From assembly GCA_022495005.1 (NCBI GenBank), contig JAGYXB010002069.1:3162001-3226000 (forward strand): a stretch of DNA of 64,000 nucleotides. The letters are read 5' to 3'. The DNA comes from Rhyacophila brunnea. Lineage: Eukaryota > Arthropoda > Insecta > Trichoptera > Rhyacophilidae. The notes under the pieces were generated by a model that did no database searches, was not told the DNA's origin, and worked only from the letters and a program-made list of their open reading frames with translations. Below are positions 1 to 12,066 of the stretch, piece by piece. Position numbers and translations under genes: made by a program. Numbering within the stretch: position 1 is the first letter of the stretch; each line of letters opens with the position of its first letter.

Positions 1-403
1 AGAGAATTGCATGGTCGTGAAGAGATCTCCAAATTTTACAATGCCCTTTATTCAGATAAATTCGACCAATTTAAAGATTATGCAAGAAAAATGTTCGTTA
101 TTTTTGGATCAACCTATATATGTGAACAAACATTTTCGATCATGAACCTCAATAAAAATTCTATATGATGCCCATTTAGAAGCAGTTTTGAAAATATCAA
201 CTACAAAATTAACACCTGAATTTAAAAAATGTTCAAAAATGTACAACAGTTGTATTCATCTCATTAATTTTTTTTGTAATGTTTATTTTTCGTGATAATA
301 AATAGTGTAAGTATATCTAAAAATGGTATTTTACTTGCGGCCCGCCGCCACTTATTTTGAATTCTTGAATTTGGCCCTCCATCCAAAAAGTTTTCCGCCC
401 CTG
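1..403 (+). pseudogene. hAT transposase C-terminal remnant with 3' end
   Basis: Frame 1 reads a hAT-family dimerisation region, including the stretch STYICEQTFSIMNLNKN, which matches the conserved C-terminal block of hAT transposases related to the GTF2I-repeat-domain protein group. A stop at 166-168 is followed by a shift to frame 2, where the homology resumes (DAHLEAVLKISTTKL) to about 260. A few residues are missing between the two parts, so this is a small deletion with a frameshift. Downstream, 340-403 looks like a hAT 3' terminus (GGCCCGCCGCC and a closing CCGCCCCTG). The window edge cuts off the 5' part. Family assignment rests on motif memory. The copy is dead. Confidence 0.75.
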
Positions 404-1750
404 ATTTAAGACAATATTATATTGTATGTTGTATCATTTACACTTTACAGTAACATTGGTACGCAATTCAATTCGATTAAGTGGTTGATAGTCGGCATTC
501 AGATTAGTCGAAAATTTCTCGATATTTTTCTCATGTGTACATTTAAATTTTACAGGTAAAACGTATATCTTATAGTGGTGAGAAGGTGAAGCAAGGAGAT
601 AAGATTTTACGATTATTGGTGTCGGTGTATGATGCTCCGCTCGCTCGGAATGCCATTAGCGCCCTCCGCAGCGACAAGATGACTCTTTATTGTTGTCTAT
701 TTGTTTCATGTTAAGTGTTCTGGTCCACCTTGTAACTTTACTCATAAGAAGTTTTCATATACAGGGATGCATCTTTTGAGAACGTCTTCAGAAAATGTTA
801 TGTGTATAGTCAGTATCAGTAGGGCACTTATCATTGGGTGGTTACCACATATATTTGTTAATGAGGGTAATAGAGTTATTGTACTATAAATAACAGAAAT
901 ATTGTTTGGCAGGCGTACTTACAGGTATTTGGAGTTTTGTATTATTATAATTTATAATATTTTAAATAATGATACACCACGCGCTAATTAAGATAATAAG
1001 ACGGAAACGGATACTCGGAAATATCTTGATAATGATATTTGAGATATTATATTGATGTTCATAGTTTTTCAAAAATAAATAAAGTTCATCAAAAAAAGTG
1101 GCCAAAAAGTTCATTTTGGTCGATTTGCAGTACAAAAGTTGTATCATCACAGCCGCTTGTCATACAGCCTTCGTGTACTAACAGGTTGGTTAAGTTTAGC
1201 AAATAACTTACTAGCAAGAAAAAATACTATAATCTATACCAACATTATGGCAAGAAACATTACGGGGTTGCACTGTCATGTACAAAATGCTTAATTTGAA
1301 AATGACTGTCATTAAAAGTAAGTACTCAATATCATGTAATAATCATCCGCTTATACTTTGGAATGGTTGTCTAATATACGTATTAAAAATACCGTATAAT
1401 AAAAGATGAAGACATATTAATAAATGTCCCCGTGTCAGTAGAACCCCTCCCCTCCCCTGTCAGTGTGTTTATTTCCAGATAAATTAGGGCCGTCAAAATA
1501 AAAAAGAAATCCTTTTGAAAGATAAGCTGTTTTCGATTGATCAATTAAGAGTTCTGAAGGAATGCTTTATGCTATGATAACATACTATGCTCTCTATGCG
1601 GTTCAGAGAAATTCAACATTCTATTTTCAATAGGTTCAACAGGTAACTATTTTTTTATCCAACAGATAATTTATAAGATTTAAGAATTTCACATTCTTCA
1701 TTGAGTTTACATTTATTCTCATATAAAAATACATTAAGTATAAAAAATAA
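404..1750. other. AT-rich non-coding stretch
   Basis: No supported gene. Short open frames (62-63 codons) on both strands have no recognisable motif. A C-rich run lies near 1443-1460. Nothing else of note was seen. Confidence 0.6.
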
Positions 1751-1840
1751 CGGTATAGTTCGGTTATGAGAAATACAGCGGCAAACACATTTTGAAAATA
1801 GCCGATATACTGGATTATTTGTTAGATTAACCAAACCTGT
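1751..1840 (+). repeat. Solo arm of the TTAGG-associated foldback repeat
   Basis: The block from TTCGGTTATG through GATATACTGGATTATTTG and TTAGATTAACC matches the left arm of the foldback at 10499-10743 and the core of the family at 41187, 50531, 58704 and 59739. Only one arm is present and there is no telomere-like array, so this is a degraded or single-arm copy. Confidence 0.7.
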
Positions 1841-3369
1841 AAAGTAGGTAAGCATAAATATAAAAAATATAAAGTTTGCATAAAAACTTTTCTACTGGAA
1901 GAAAAAACAGAAATATCTAATTTGAAAAAGCGTGCGATTTTAACCGAATTGCATATAATATTTTAGCGTTAGTTATGTATCAATACCTACTGCTTTGCTG
2001 CAAAATAAATTGTCGATATTGGCCCTATTTTTTTTTTTACAAGAAACGAATGTTAACCGCTTGCTAAACTTATCCATGTTTCATGGCATGCTAATGTTGA
2101 AAAACAATATGTGAATTTGTCAGCAAGATTTTAACTTCCACCCATAGTTTCAGAAGCAGATAACAACTACTCGCCAAAACACGAAACACATTAACATCAA
2201 ATGACAATAAATTTATCGATTTAAGAAGGCAAAATCCGGTAATTTTTTGACATCAGTAGTGATAGCAATTTAAAATAAATCATTAAAACTAATTATTTAC
2301 ATCATCCGCAAGCTGTTGACCAAAAAGCTCATGATTTAAATATAAAAAAAAACTATTTTTAGTAAAACAATGAAAAATGTAAATGTATGTGGATATATTT
2401 GGCTATAATAAACATATCCATCGATTTATAAGTAGGTATTTTATTTTAATAAAGATTAAAAACAAACAGATACGATATTAGTTAAATTTAATTTAATACC
2501 TAACTATTTAAATTGTTTTGCCTTAGCGGCTATTTGTTAAGTTTGATGGGATTATAACATAGGGGACATGGGAGACATAACTTTAAATATTGAATATTTA
2601 TTATTTGGATATATTACAGGATAAATAAATTTTGAAGAATATTGTATGCTATCTGGTATTAAATTATTCTTGTTTGAGTTGAATATCTCTGTGTAAAAAG
2701 AAGAACGGCGGAGGGTTGGAAACCTTTCAACCAAAGAGAGCGCTAATTTGTTGGTAATTATTGAAGAAAAGATTTTATCTGTCATTATTACATTCGTGGG
2801 ATAATATTATTATAATGTAAGTAGGTACTAACGATTCTCACACAATATATATTTTTGGAGACCGGTTTGATAATAAATATTTAACTTACCGATAATTATC
2901 AATTTACATTTAATATTTGTTTGGTAAAGTGATGATATCAATACTTCATTTAAATAGTGTTATACAAAACTGTATAAATTAGTTTACGTATAACAATATC
3001 GCACGTCGTTATGGTTAATTCAAAACCAATCATTCAGACAAGACAAATTCCAGCACAACGTCATTTTGCCAATTAAATTAATTAATTTGTGGGAATTCAT
3101 AAATAAATATTGCACCATGTGACCATATCATAGAATTTTAAGCATACTTTCTCGAACGGAGAACGAAAATATCAAATAATTCTGTTAGGTTTTCGCCTTG
3201 CCCATGCGTTAATCTCTAATGAAGGTATCTACGCTTCATTAGTTCTATGGTATCGGCTGTTGCCGTAGATCTTTATTAAAGTGTGTAAGAAATTAAAAAT
3301 ATTTATTTTAATTTTATAACATTACCATAATATATTATGGCACATTTTAAAGTCATTTAAATCATGAGT
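1841..3369. other. AT-rich non-coding stretch
   Basis: No recognised gene or repeat. A 77-codon open frame on the minus strand (2552-2785) has no motif I know and no supporting signals, so I do not call it. Several GTAGGTA/TACCTAC words occur. Confidence 0.55.
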
Positions 3370-4003
3370 CAGTGGCGTAACTAGGTATCAAATTATTTTA
3401 AGAGGTTAGGGGGGACATGCTCATCGTAGGTCAAAATGGAGCTTTTATTCTATTTTCAAAGCATGCTCCTGGAAATTCCTTAAACGTTGTAGATAATCTA
3501 TTTATATAATTGTGAAGCCTTACTATCCTTTATATTTATTTTAAACATTTGATGACGGCATAAAGTATTTTTATTACATAAAATAGTATTCTTTTAAACC
3601 TCTCGCTCTAATGTTTTAGAATATAGTCATATTTCAGTACATAAATGTGCAGTGGTGTAAAGATTTTTTACATTTATTAATTTTAAACGCATTTATAAAA
3701 CTATCAGTATAATTTATATTGACATTATTATAGTGAAATATTTACGATAAAAAATTATATTGATAATCTCTGTGATCCCAAATTTGACAAGAATTAGGCA
3801 TTTTATTATTCAAAAAATGGGCAAGATTAACACATTTGAAGATAATTCTAAAGATACTAATTATAAGCTATGTCTTTGACTATTCAAGTGTGATAAACAT
3901 CCTAAGAATAATGATTTCTTTATAATAATTATTGACCTAAGAATAAGGTTGTCTTTTTTTGAAATACGCCATTTCTTTTGGCATTCCCCAGTGGTTACGC
4001 TAC
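3370..4003 (+). mobile_element. Family A TIR element, copy 1 (non-autonomous)
   Basis: The left end CAGTGGCGTAACTAGG and the right end CCAGTGGTTACGCTAC are imperfect inverted repeats (GTGGCGTAAC versus GTAGCGTAAC in reverse). The interior, including blocks such as CAAATTTGACAAGAATTAGG, recurs at 12625-13783 in both orientations, and the right-end block recurs at 30705-30768. There is no coding capacity. At about 630 bp it fits a DNA-transposon MITE. The superfamily is unknown because no clear target duplication is visible. Confidence 0.75.
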
Positions 4004-4959
4004 ATATAAAAAAACCCATTTAAGAGGATATGACGTATTCTTTTATCGTTTTACACATGGCAAGGCATGGCCATGGCATGGTCAAGGTCGCTACACTATC
4101 TCTTCTACCAGGCTTGATAGGAATGCTACAAGCCACATGGTTTTTTTCTATAATCACTCAAAAATTTTATAGTTTGGAAAAGTTTGGTAAAATAAAACAT
4201 TTTTCGTTTGATAAAAAACATACCACATATTTATCTTATCTTTTTTATAATTTGGGAATATTCATTTTCCAATTTCTAATGCTTTCAAAACTACACCTCC
4301 TTTAATTCTTTTATATTGTTAAGATAATATTTACAACACCATCGAGTATCTATACTTACCTATATTTTATTGCCTCCGTACTGATCATATTTTTATTCAT
4401 GATTAAGACCATTTTTCTTCTTTCTGTGCCATATCCATGATCGGATGACTGCTATGAATTTGGTTATTTTTTCTTGTCGAATATGCTGCTGCAAATAGAG
4501 ATGGAATGAAGGATTAATATCATTACTTTGTTGATAAAAATTTCGTATTATTCCAAAGGAATCAGAGAGCCTGAAAATGCCAAAAACCAAAATTAGTGTA
4601 GCTAAAAGCGATCATTATATTTTAAATTATTTTTTCAGAAAATACCTTCAATTGAACGTATTAATTAATTTGATAGTATTGTGAAATTGAAAACCTTTTT
4701 ACTTTCAAAGCCAAAAGTAACGGGAGGGACGTTGCCGTCGGCCACCAAAAAAAATATTATGAAAATACCTGTTCCGTTAGTAACCAGTGTACCTTTACCG
4801 ATATATCACACCACTAATTATATTTTGTAATAGCAAGACTCTAATAATAACATATATTTAAATTATGAAGTGAAATGATACCGTTAAAAAGTAAAAATAT
4901 ATGCAATAGTTTAAAATACGTATAGATTTTTTAAGAAGAATTTTAGTAACATTATTTTT
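4004..4959. other. AT-rich non-coding stretch
   Basis: A 91-codon plus frame (4030-4305) and a 65-codon minus frame (4393-4590) are open, but neither resembles a known family. No gene is called. Confidence 0.5.
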
Positions 4960-5033
4960 AATATTTTTATGAATTAAAAATTTTGAATTAAATATTTTTA
5001 TGAATTAAAAATTTAGAATTAAATATTTTTATT
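4960..5033. repeat. Short tandem repeat, unit about 32 bp
   Basis: The unit AATATTTTTATGAATTAAAA plus a dozen further bases occurs about 2.3 times in succession, with one base change (TTTTGAATTA versus TTTAGAATTA). Confidence 0.8.
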
Positions 5034-5906
5034 ATAAGTATACGATAGTGTCAAATGAACGTAGGAAATCATTTTCATTACCTAACTAAAATGTTTACAG
5101 TTTACCATCAATCTTTATTTGCGACAAATGTTTTGTTTTTTTGCGTCCAACGGTAGGTAAATCACCGCACCATTATATGTCCGCTAAAATTTTGCTTTTC
5201 CCAAATATTTATAATGAGTGATATTCGTGTAGGCAATAAAACTTTATTTTCCAAGAAAAGTTTGTTTGTTGATGTTAAGCTTCGCCAAGTGAGAAAGTGC
5301 GAATCGCCGCAGCGGAGCGTGGAAAATGTAATCTAAATATATACCGAATCGACGATGGATTTACAATTTATTGTTTTACTGAACGTTTTAATATTTTGGA
5401 GTTTTAATTTTTAGCTAAATTTATTTATAATTATGTAATAAATATGGTTAGAAGAGTGGTATCATGCATTGTTTAATACAAACTAGTAAATCATACCTAT
5501 TTACAACCCACCGCTTTAGTTTGCAGTATTTTTACACGAAAACACGCGTAATTTAAGTTGTAATCTAGTGGTCAGTTATTTTTTTTTAAAAACATAAAAT
5601 ACACATTAGGTACCTACTTAACGTTACAACAAGATTATAATATTTCAACCATCATATCACAAATAAAAATACAATGTAGGTAGATACTAACGTTACTGCA
5701 TGTAAAATAAAATTAGAAAAATGTATGACTATTTTCAAAAGTCAGGTGTTCATTACAATTTGATTATTATAAAAGTTTAACCAATCCAATAATATATTCT
5801 TTTTAACATTACAAAAGGCCATGCTGGTCAATGAAAGTAGTGTAATGAAATAGTAAATCAGTACCTAACAGAAGTGAAACGATCACATAAACACACAAGC
5901 ATTAAG
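5034..5906. other. AT-rich non-coding stretch
   Basis: Nothing recognised. A mildly GC-richer patch lies near 5275-5325. Confidence 0.55.
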
Positions 5907-6041
5907 AAAACCACATAACCTAACAAGGATTCAAACCCGGGGTCCCTGGGTGAGAGCCCAGTGCCCTACGCTCTAAGACCACGTTAGCTACGAGACTATA
6001 GCAATTGAAGTTAATAACAGCTTGTTAGCGTAATGCTTTTT
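5907..6041 (-). other. tRNA-like sequence (Glu-CTC-like) with inverted flanks
   Basis: The reverse complement of 5921-5994 has a B-box-like GGGTTTGAATCC, an A-box-like TGGTCTTAGAGCG and an anticodon-arm-like CTGGGCTCTCACCCAG, close to the arm of eukaryotic tRNA-Glu(CTC) but with an extra G. The acceptor stem is not convincing, so this is not a normal tRNA gene. Flanks 5907-5927 and 6021-6041 are imperfect inverted repeats (eight perfect bases, CTTGTTAG, then mixed matches). It could be a tRNA pseudogene, a tRNA-derived SINE head, or the tRNA-plus-stem structure seen at 57351-57525. Confidence 0.55.
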
Positions 6042-7260
6042 AAAAACACTACGGTAGGTGCACGATGGTAGAGTACTAAATATGAAAACTCCTACACTTA
6101 ATAATTATATTTATACCTCCTATAGATAATTGGTGTGTTACCATACATATTAAATTATGTTAAAACGATAAATTATCAATTCATTCATTAGCCATTGGTA
6201 ATCCTCAAATTGCACTTGTCATTTATATCAAAGCTGTGTTTTACTACTCACTTAATTTATAATAAGGAACTTCACTTTCAGTTTATATTTCTAACATTTA
6301 AAACTGCTAATGGCGTTTCGGATAATTGTTTTGTACTCAAAGAAAGAGTTTTTTGCAAGCTCCATATAATATGTATATTTCCTTTGAAAATGTAATCTTT
6401 ACCCTATTTATTTGTTTTCTCTTTTGCGATTCATTTTCAGGACATTTTCTCCATTCAATAGATATAGTTTAATTAAAAGGATCACAACTGAGTGTCGATT
6501 TTTATATTATTAAGTACATACTGTAAAGAATTGTTTAAATAAATAAATCGTACTATCTTTACGAATTTGGTTTAATTATGTGTTCAATTACAATTTTGGT
6601 AAATCAACAAGCGTTGCGTGTTTGTGTGCAAATAATTTGATAACACTATGTCAATGAAAATTGTATAAAATAAGTATTTTTATCAATAAGTAGTTAATGG
6701 TCAATTCCAAGTAATTATTGTTATCAATGCAACGATTTCGCATTTTTAATTGTTATTATGAAACATATTTCTGTAACTACATTTATGTTATTATTCAATA
6801 AAATATGGGGTCAAAATAACATTCATAAACATAATAACTTAACGCGACAAGAAATCTTCTCCGATGATTTATGCGAATCAAAGAGCAATAATATTATACT
6901 TATAAACAGCACTCAATTAGATAAATGCCAAGACACAGAATGCAAACGCAATCAAAAAGTTTTTTGCCAATAATTAATTAATAACATAAATTATTCAAAA
7001 CAAAACCTGCATTAAAACTTTTTCTTATTAAGTTATTCTAAGTATAGGTAATTTTGTGTATTTTTTATATCTTACAAGCGTTCCTATCCAACATTGCTTG
7101 GGTTGTCGTTGGTGTTTATGTAGTTTTACTGTTCCCATATTGTTAAAAAAAATGAATGTGTTAGTTCTGTCATCCAGAGTGTCACGACTTTATAGGTTTT
7201 GATTGTGCATTTGCTTGGTTAGATTACATTCTTCTGCTTAGTTTGTGAATTAACTACTGA
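6042..7260. other. AT-rich non-coding stretch
   Basis: Open frames of 66 codons (6195-6395) and 71 codons (6758-6973) are of low-complexity AT-rich composition. No gene is supported. Confidence 0.55.
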
Positions 7261-7269
7261 AATTATATT
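7261..7269 (+). repeat. 9-bp direct repeat, left of LINE pair
   Basis: AATTATATT here matches 9514-9522 exactly, immediately outside both LINE 3' tails. It may be a target-site duplication for the whole head-to-head pair, or chance in AT-rich DNA. Confidence 0.4.
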
Positions 7270-8353
7270 CATCATCATTATCATCATCAACCTGAATCTA
7301 TCCACTGCTGGATGAAGGCCTCTTCAAGCTGCTTCCACTTCTCTCGGTCCTGTGCATTGCGTTGCCACGTACTTCCGCAGAACTTTATCACTTAATCGAT
7401 CCAGCGGCCTCTAGTTCTACCTTGCGGACGTTTTGTACTTCTTGGATACCATTGGATGATTTGTCCAAAGATTGTCGCTTCTTCGAGCTATGTGTCCAGC
7501 CCATCTTCATTTAAGGCTTTTAATAAACTCTATTACATCGAAAACCCTTGTCTGCTTTCTTATCCACTCATTCCTATTTTTGTCCTTTCGCGTTATGCCC
7601 AGCATTCACCTCTCCATACCAAGTTGTGCTACTCTAAGTTTTTGGATCTCTATTTTACTTAGAGTCCATGTTTCACACGCATATGTGATCACGGGAAGCA
7701 CACACTGGTTGAACACTTTGTACTTTAGGCACAGTGGAAAGTCACTTTTGAAGACATTATTCAGGCGGCCAAAAGCACTCCAGCCTAGCTTTACTCTGCG
7801 AACCATTTCATCAAATAATACACATCCATCTATAGACACCTGTTGTCCCCCAGATAGATGTAGCTTTTCACCTGTTCGAGCTGAGTGCCATTGATGAGGA
7901 TCTCTTTTTGGCCCGCAAAGCAGTTGAACATGACTTTCGTCTTTGTTACATTTATTTTCAAACCTACTTTGTTGCTTACTTCAGCGAGTTCCTGCATTCT
8001 GCTTTGGAGGTCTTGTGAGTCTTGCGAGAGAATTACTATGTCATCGGCAAAGCGCAGATGACTCAGGTATTCTCCATTTATGGGGATCCCTTTGTCATTC
8101 CAGTCAAGTTGCCTGAATAAGTCTTCAAGGCTGGCTGTAAATAGTTTAGGTGAGATTGTATCACCTTGTCGGACTCCTTTGCCGATAGGAAATCTGCGCG
8201 ATGGTTTATGGAGATTGACAGATGCTGTTGCGCTACTGTATATATTATTGAAAATATTTTTATAGCGCCCAGGGATTCCTTGTTTTCTGAGTGCGTCGAG
8301 TTTTGAACATTTCTTTATCGAATCGAACGCCTTCTCATAGTCTATAAAACCCA
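7270..8353 (-). pseudogene. RTE-like LINE fragment: reverse transcriptase and 3' end
   Basis: Read on the minus strand, 8353-7830 encodes a reverse transcriptase core: FIDYEKAFDS, GVRQGDTISPKLF and the catalytic LRFADDIVILSQ. After a frameshift near 7835 the connection region continues at 7839-7606 (KLGWSAFGRLNNVF, YACETWTLS). The 3' UTR ends at a (GAT)n-type tail at 7270-7290. The element is 5'-truncated: the endonuclease and the first part of RT are missing, and it starts abruptly at the junction with the oppositely oriented copy. It belongs to the EEP-endonuclease/RT class of insect RTE/BovB-type LINEs (family by motif recognition). It is dead. Confidence 0.85.
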
Positions 8354-9513
8354 CTCCCTCCGGAGACCAACCTGACACTGATCACAGCAGCGATCAACGA
8401 AGGAAGGCAGAGGGTGCTAACAATCCCCGGAGACCCGGAAAAGGCTTCCAACAGATGACCATTGCTACGTATAACGCGAGAACATTGTCCAGCGATGCCA
8501 AACTTGTACAAGAAGTTACAAGAACAGCTCACGATTATCCACTGGAATGTTGTCGGACTCAGCAAAGTAAGACGTAAATATGAGGGTATTATCACTTTAC
8601 AAAACGGACATGTGCTGTATTACAAAGGAACCGATGAAGGACGCACGAGCGGTGTTGGATTTATTGTCAACAAAACCTGGAAAGACCGCATAGTCGAATT
8701 CAACTGCATTTCTGACAGGGTCGCAAGCATGATACTCAAAATCAATGCTAGGTACCAGGTATTCAGAGTTTGCAAGCATATGCTCCGACAGAGAGCTATC
8801 CTGATGAAAAAGTGGAAAAGTTTTACGAGGTAATAGCATCCTTGAAAAATAAAAGTAAATGATACTTCAACATCATAATGAGAGATTTCAATGCACGTAT
8901 TGAATCATACCAAAGAGATGACGTAGCGGTCGGACATTTTGGAAATGGCTCAAGGGATGGTAGAGGGGACATGCTTGTGGAGTTTGCTGAAACCAACAAT
9001 CTTCACATCATGAATTCCTTTTTTTAACATAAACCTACACGTAAATGGACGTGGAGAAGCCCGTCAGGAAGGACCAGCGAAATCGATTACATATAAAGCT
9101 AGGCTGGAGTGCTTTTGGCTGCCTGAATAATATCTTCAAAAGTGACCTTCCATTGTGCCTAAAGCGCAAAGTGTTCAACCAGTGTGTGCTTCCCGTGATC
9201 ACATATGCGTGTGAAACATGGAACCTAAGTAAAAGAGAGATCCAGAAACTTAGAGTAGCACGCGTGGTATGGAGAGGTGCATGCTGGGCATAACGCGAAA
9301 GGACAAAAAAAGTAACGAGTGGATAAGGAAGCAGACAAGGGTTTGCGATGTAATAGAGTTTATTAAAAGCCTTAAATGGAGATGAGCTGGACAGATAGCT
9401 CGAAGAAGAGACAATCGTTGGACAAATCTAGTCATCCAGTGGTATCCAAGAAGTACAAAACGTCCGCAAGGTAGGGTAGACCTAGAGATGATGATGATGA
9501 TGATGATGATGTC
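8354..9513 (+). pseudogene. RTE-like LINE: endonuclease joined to RT tail, RT core deleted
   Basis: 8455 onward reads ATYNARTLSSDAKL, the start of an EEP endonuclease. A frameshift near 8500-8520 leads to HWNVVGLSKVRR and GRTSGVGFIVNK, a second shift gives YAPTESYPDE, and then come DFNARI, GHFGNGSRDGRGDML and NNLHIMNSFF. Stops lie near 8861 and 9025. At about 9090 the endonuclease end (EIDYI) jumps directly to the post-RT region (KLGWSAFGCLNNIF, ITYACETWNLS), so the catalytic RT core is deleted. The 3' end is a (GAT)n tail at 9486-9512. The copy is the same family as the minus-strand one, with which it sits head to head. Confidence 0.85.
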
Positions 9514-9522
9514 AATTATATT
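9514..9522 (+). repeat. 9-bp direct repeat, right of LINE pair
   Basis: This is the partner of 7261-7269 (AATTATATT). Confidence 0.4.
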
Positions 9523-10498
9523 TCTTCATGAACTGAGCCAGGAGTTGTAATAATAAAAAATATACGATTTACAAATACGTCACAAAAACTATGGAATCCA
9601 ATATAGGTATACAGTTTTTCGTTCATCAACACATTTTTATTTGTGCATTCAACAATATAAGCCATCACTGATTTATATATTCATAAATTTATTGTCATAT
9701 CCAAACGTTGTCGCAAAACTGAATTGTGTATAAAAGCCGACTTTAAACATTCAATGGCTATATTTTTAAATGTTAAATTTGTTGATATTATACTCTTTCA
9801 AATTAAAAAAAAAATTGGGAGTGCATGCAACACAGCTATACGTGAAAGTGTTAGAAAATCAAAAAAGTTGTATTTAGATAAGGACATTGTGTGTTATACG
9901 AGAGATTTCAAACTTAAATATGACGATTATTGAGTGTAGGTATATACAATAATTATAACGATAAATAACCACTGGCAATATAAGTAAAATACGCATAGGT
10001 ACGTATTTGAAGTATGTAATAATTATATGCAGATTAATATTATTATTTTGTTTAGATTGTGGGGCGGCTGTCGACTTTCCGAGAAATCCATTTTATCTGA
10101 CTATTAATGGGAAATTTTTGTAATTATTTATTTTATCATTCTTATCGTTTTCATAATAATTAATTTATACACGAGTCGAGCAAAGAATAAGCGTCAAGCA
10201 GTCTCGCTTGAAATCTACTCATTACTTAAATAATAAATTCGAATTGCCCATTAAGTATATAACGTTAATTAATATGATGATATCTACGAGTATACTTGCA
10301 TAACTTTTATTTCGGAGATTTATAATGAATATATCGTGAAATAAAAACAATTTTTATTTTTATTTATGACTTACCTATGTTATTACAAAAAAAAAGAGTG
10401 TGTAGAAAGAATACAAGGATAAAGAAAGTAAAATTTAAAAAACTGTGTTGAAATACACGTTGTTCATTATAAAAACGGGACGGAGAAAACTTATAGAA
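9523..10498. other. AT-rich non-coding stretch
   Basis: Nothing recognised. A 69-codon frame at 9724-9933 has no known motif. Confidence 0.55.
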
Positions 10499-10743
10499 AT
10501 TTGGGTACTGTTCGGTTATACGGAATACATCGGAAAACGCATTTTGAAAATACCCGATATACTGGATTATTTGTTAGTTTGGATTAGTTTAGGTTAGGTT
10601 AGGTTGGGTTAGGTTAGGTTAGGTTAGGTTTGGTTTGGTTAGGTTAGGTTTGGTTAGGTTAACCTAACAAATAATCCAGTTTATCGGCTATTTTCAAAAT
10701 GTGTTTTCGGCTGTATTCCGTATAATCGAACAGTACCGAAATT
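10499..10743. repeat. Foldback repeat with TTAGG-like array at its centre
   Basis: Left arm 10499-10577 and right arm 10664-10743 are inverted repeats of about 80 bp with roughly one mismatch in ten (both read TACTGTTCG, TATACGGAATACA, ATTTTGAAAATA, CTGGATTATTTGTTAG). Between them about 85 bp are built of TTAGG units with TTGGG and TTTGG variants. TTAGG is the common insect telomere repeat. The arms also match 1751-1840 and the cores of the family at 41187 and elsewhere. No target duplication is clear. Confidence 0.85.
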
Positions 10744-10989
10744 TGTTGTGGCCTCAAACTATTGGTAGATATAAAATTATTGAAGATTATGACGACAATG
10801 TAATACCTACCTACATTAATTAAACAAATACGCACTGAGAGCGTAAGTTTTATATTCAAAAGTGTTACAAAGTCGTTTCAAGGGTAAATAGTTTTGTTTC
10901 TAGATTATAGTAGGTCCTAGGTCCTGAGACAAAAGTTCCGATAACTTTATGAGTGATTAAAGTCGATATTTATACTACATACTGCACGC
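10744..10989. other. Non-coding spacer
   Basis: Nothing recognised apart from GTAGGT/TACCTAC words. Confidence 0.5.
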
Positions 10990-11396
10990 GAGTGGTTGAG
11001 ATGAGGAAATCATGGATAATGGAAAAGCGCCCCAGGCGCGCTTTATTTTTAGCTCGCGATGTCGAGTGTTTTTGTCTTAGTGCGGTGCCGGTCGGGATTG
11101 TCCGGTCCCGCTCTGTCTGCGCAGTGCTCGCTCGCCGCCACTCGCAGGCGGCCGCCGCCCAAATCGAACCTCATATCACCGTGAAACGGAAATCCGGGAA
11201 AATCGGCTGCGCGCGCCGCAGCGACTGAGACTCTCCGCGCCATTATTGTTTCGGTCCTCCGCCGAAAGATTGCGCTGCCTTCGATTATTTTTCCTGCACG
11301 AGAAGAATCTCACTAAACCCGTTTGGTGCGGCTGCGTAAAACCGTAGAACGTTGAGCAGACATTCCTCCGGTGCGGTGAACGGCGTTCTAAACGAG
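10990..11396 (+). promoter_or_regulatory. CpG/GC-rich island, candidate first exon or promoter
   Basis: GC and CpG content rises sharply against the AT-rich surroundings (for example GGCGGCCGCCGCCC near 11147 and GCTGCGCGCGCCGCAGCG near 11206). A good splice-donor motif, GAG|GTGAGA, places an exon end at 11396, and a TATA-like TATTTATAC lies near 10968. No reading frame matches a known protein: a 91-codon plus frame (10953-11228) and overlapping minus frames are open only because the sequence is GC-rich. The best reading is a 5' UTR exon of a host gene on the plus strand. A CpG island for a minus-strand gene remains possible. Confidence 0.4.
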
Positions 11397-11849
11397 GTGA
11401 GACCATGGCGATGGTGATGCCAAACCGATATCCAGTCTAATTGTGTATCTTATAATATAAAAAGCGTTGTCATAATCTAATCAGCTGTATTCATTGAAAA
11501 TGTGACAGGAAATCTATATATAATAACGCTAAAAATATATTGTATTTGTACTGAGATACTGCGTGTATTCGGTTCGTATGAAGGCAAATTCAATAAAGTC
11601 ACACACACTTCGTGAATTTTGTTTATCATATTTAAAAATTTATTCCACCACCATTACCATCAATAAATTACTAATTATTTACGACTATTATTATTACTTA
11701 TACCATATATTATGTTCTAGAAACAAATTATGTTCGACTTCAGATCGAAAAATGTTGAAATCACCATGGTGATCTTTTCCACTTTATGGAGCTCCACGTT
11801 ATAGGTATCTTAAATTGTTGAGAGACTTGATTGGTAACCCGTGTAAAAA
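11397..11849. other. AT-rich non-coding stretch
   Basis: No gene recognised. If the preceding island is a first exon, this would be the start of its intron. Confidence 0.5.
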
Positions 11850-11915
11850 AATGTAACGACAGGGAAAGCATTACAAACACTTATGCTGTGGGTTCAGTGC
11901 GGTTCGATCCGGGAT
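11850..11915 (+). other. tRNA-like sequence
   Basis: An A-box-like TAACGACAGGGAAAGCA is followed about 30 bases later by a B-box-like GGTTCGATCC. The arms pair poorly, so this is a tRNA-derived or tRNA-mimicking sequence rather than a tRNA gene. No amino-acid identity is assigned. Confidence 0.35.
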
Positions 11916-12066
11916 CCATATATTGAAAGCCCGGTAATCCATGTAGGGATACCAATATAACATTCGTATTTATAGGAGCAACTTTAACGCTTTCGAAAGC
12001 TTGACGGCGCGATCTGTCGAAAGCCAAAAACAATGTAGTTGTATAATCTTAATTGCACATTCGGAT

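Noticed and set aside
7270..9513. LINE 5' inversion by twin priming
   Set aside because: Both halves carry their own 3' end and tail, so a single inverted insertion does not explain the arrangement.
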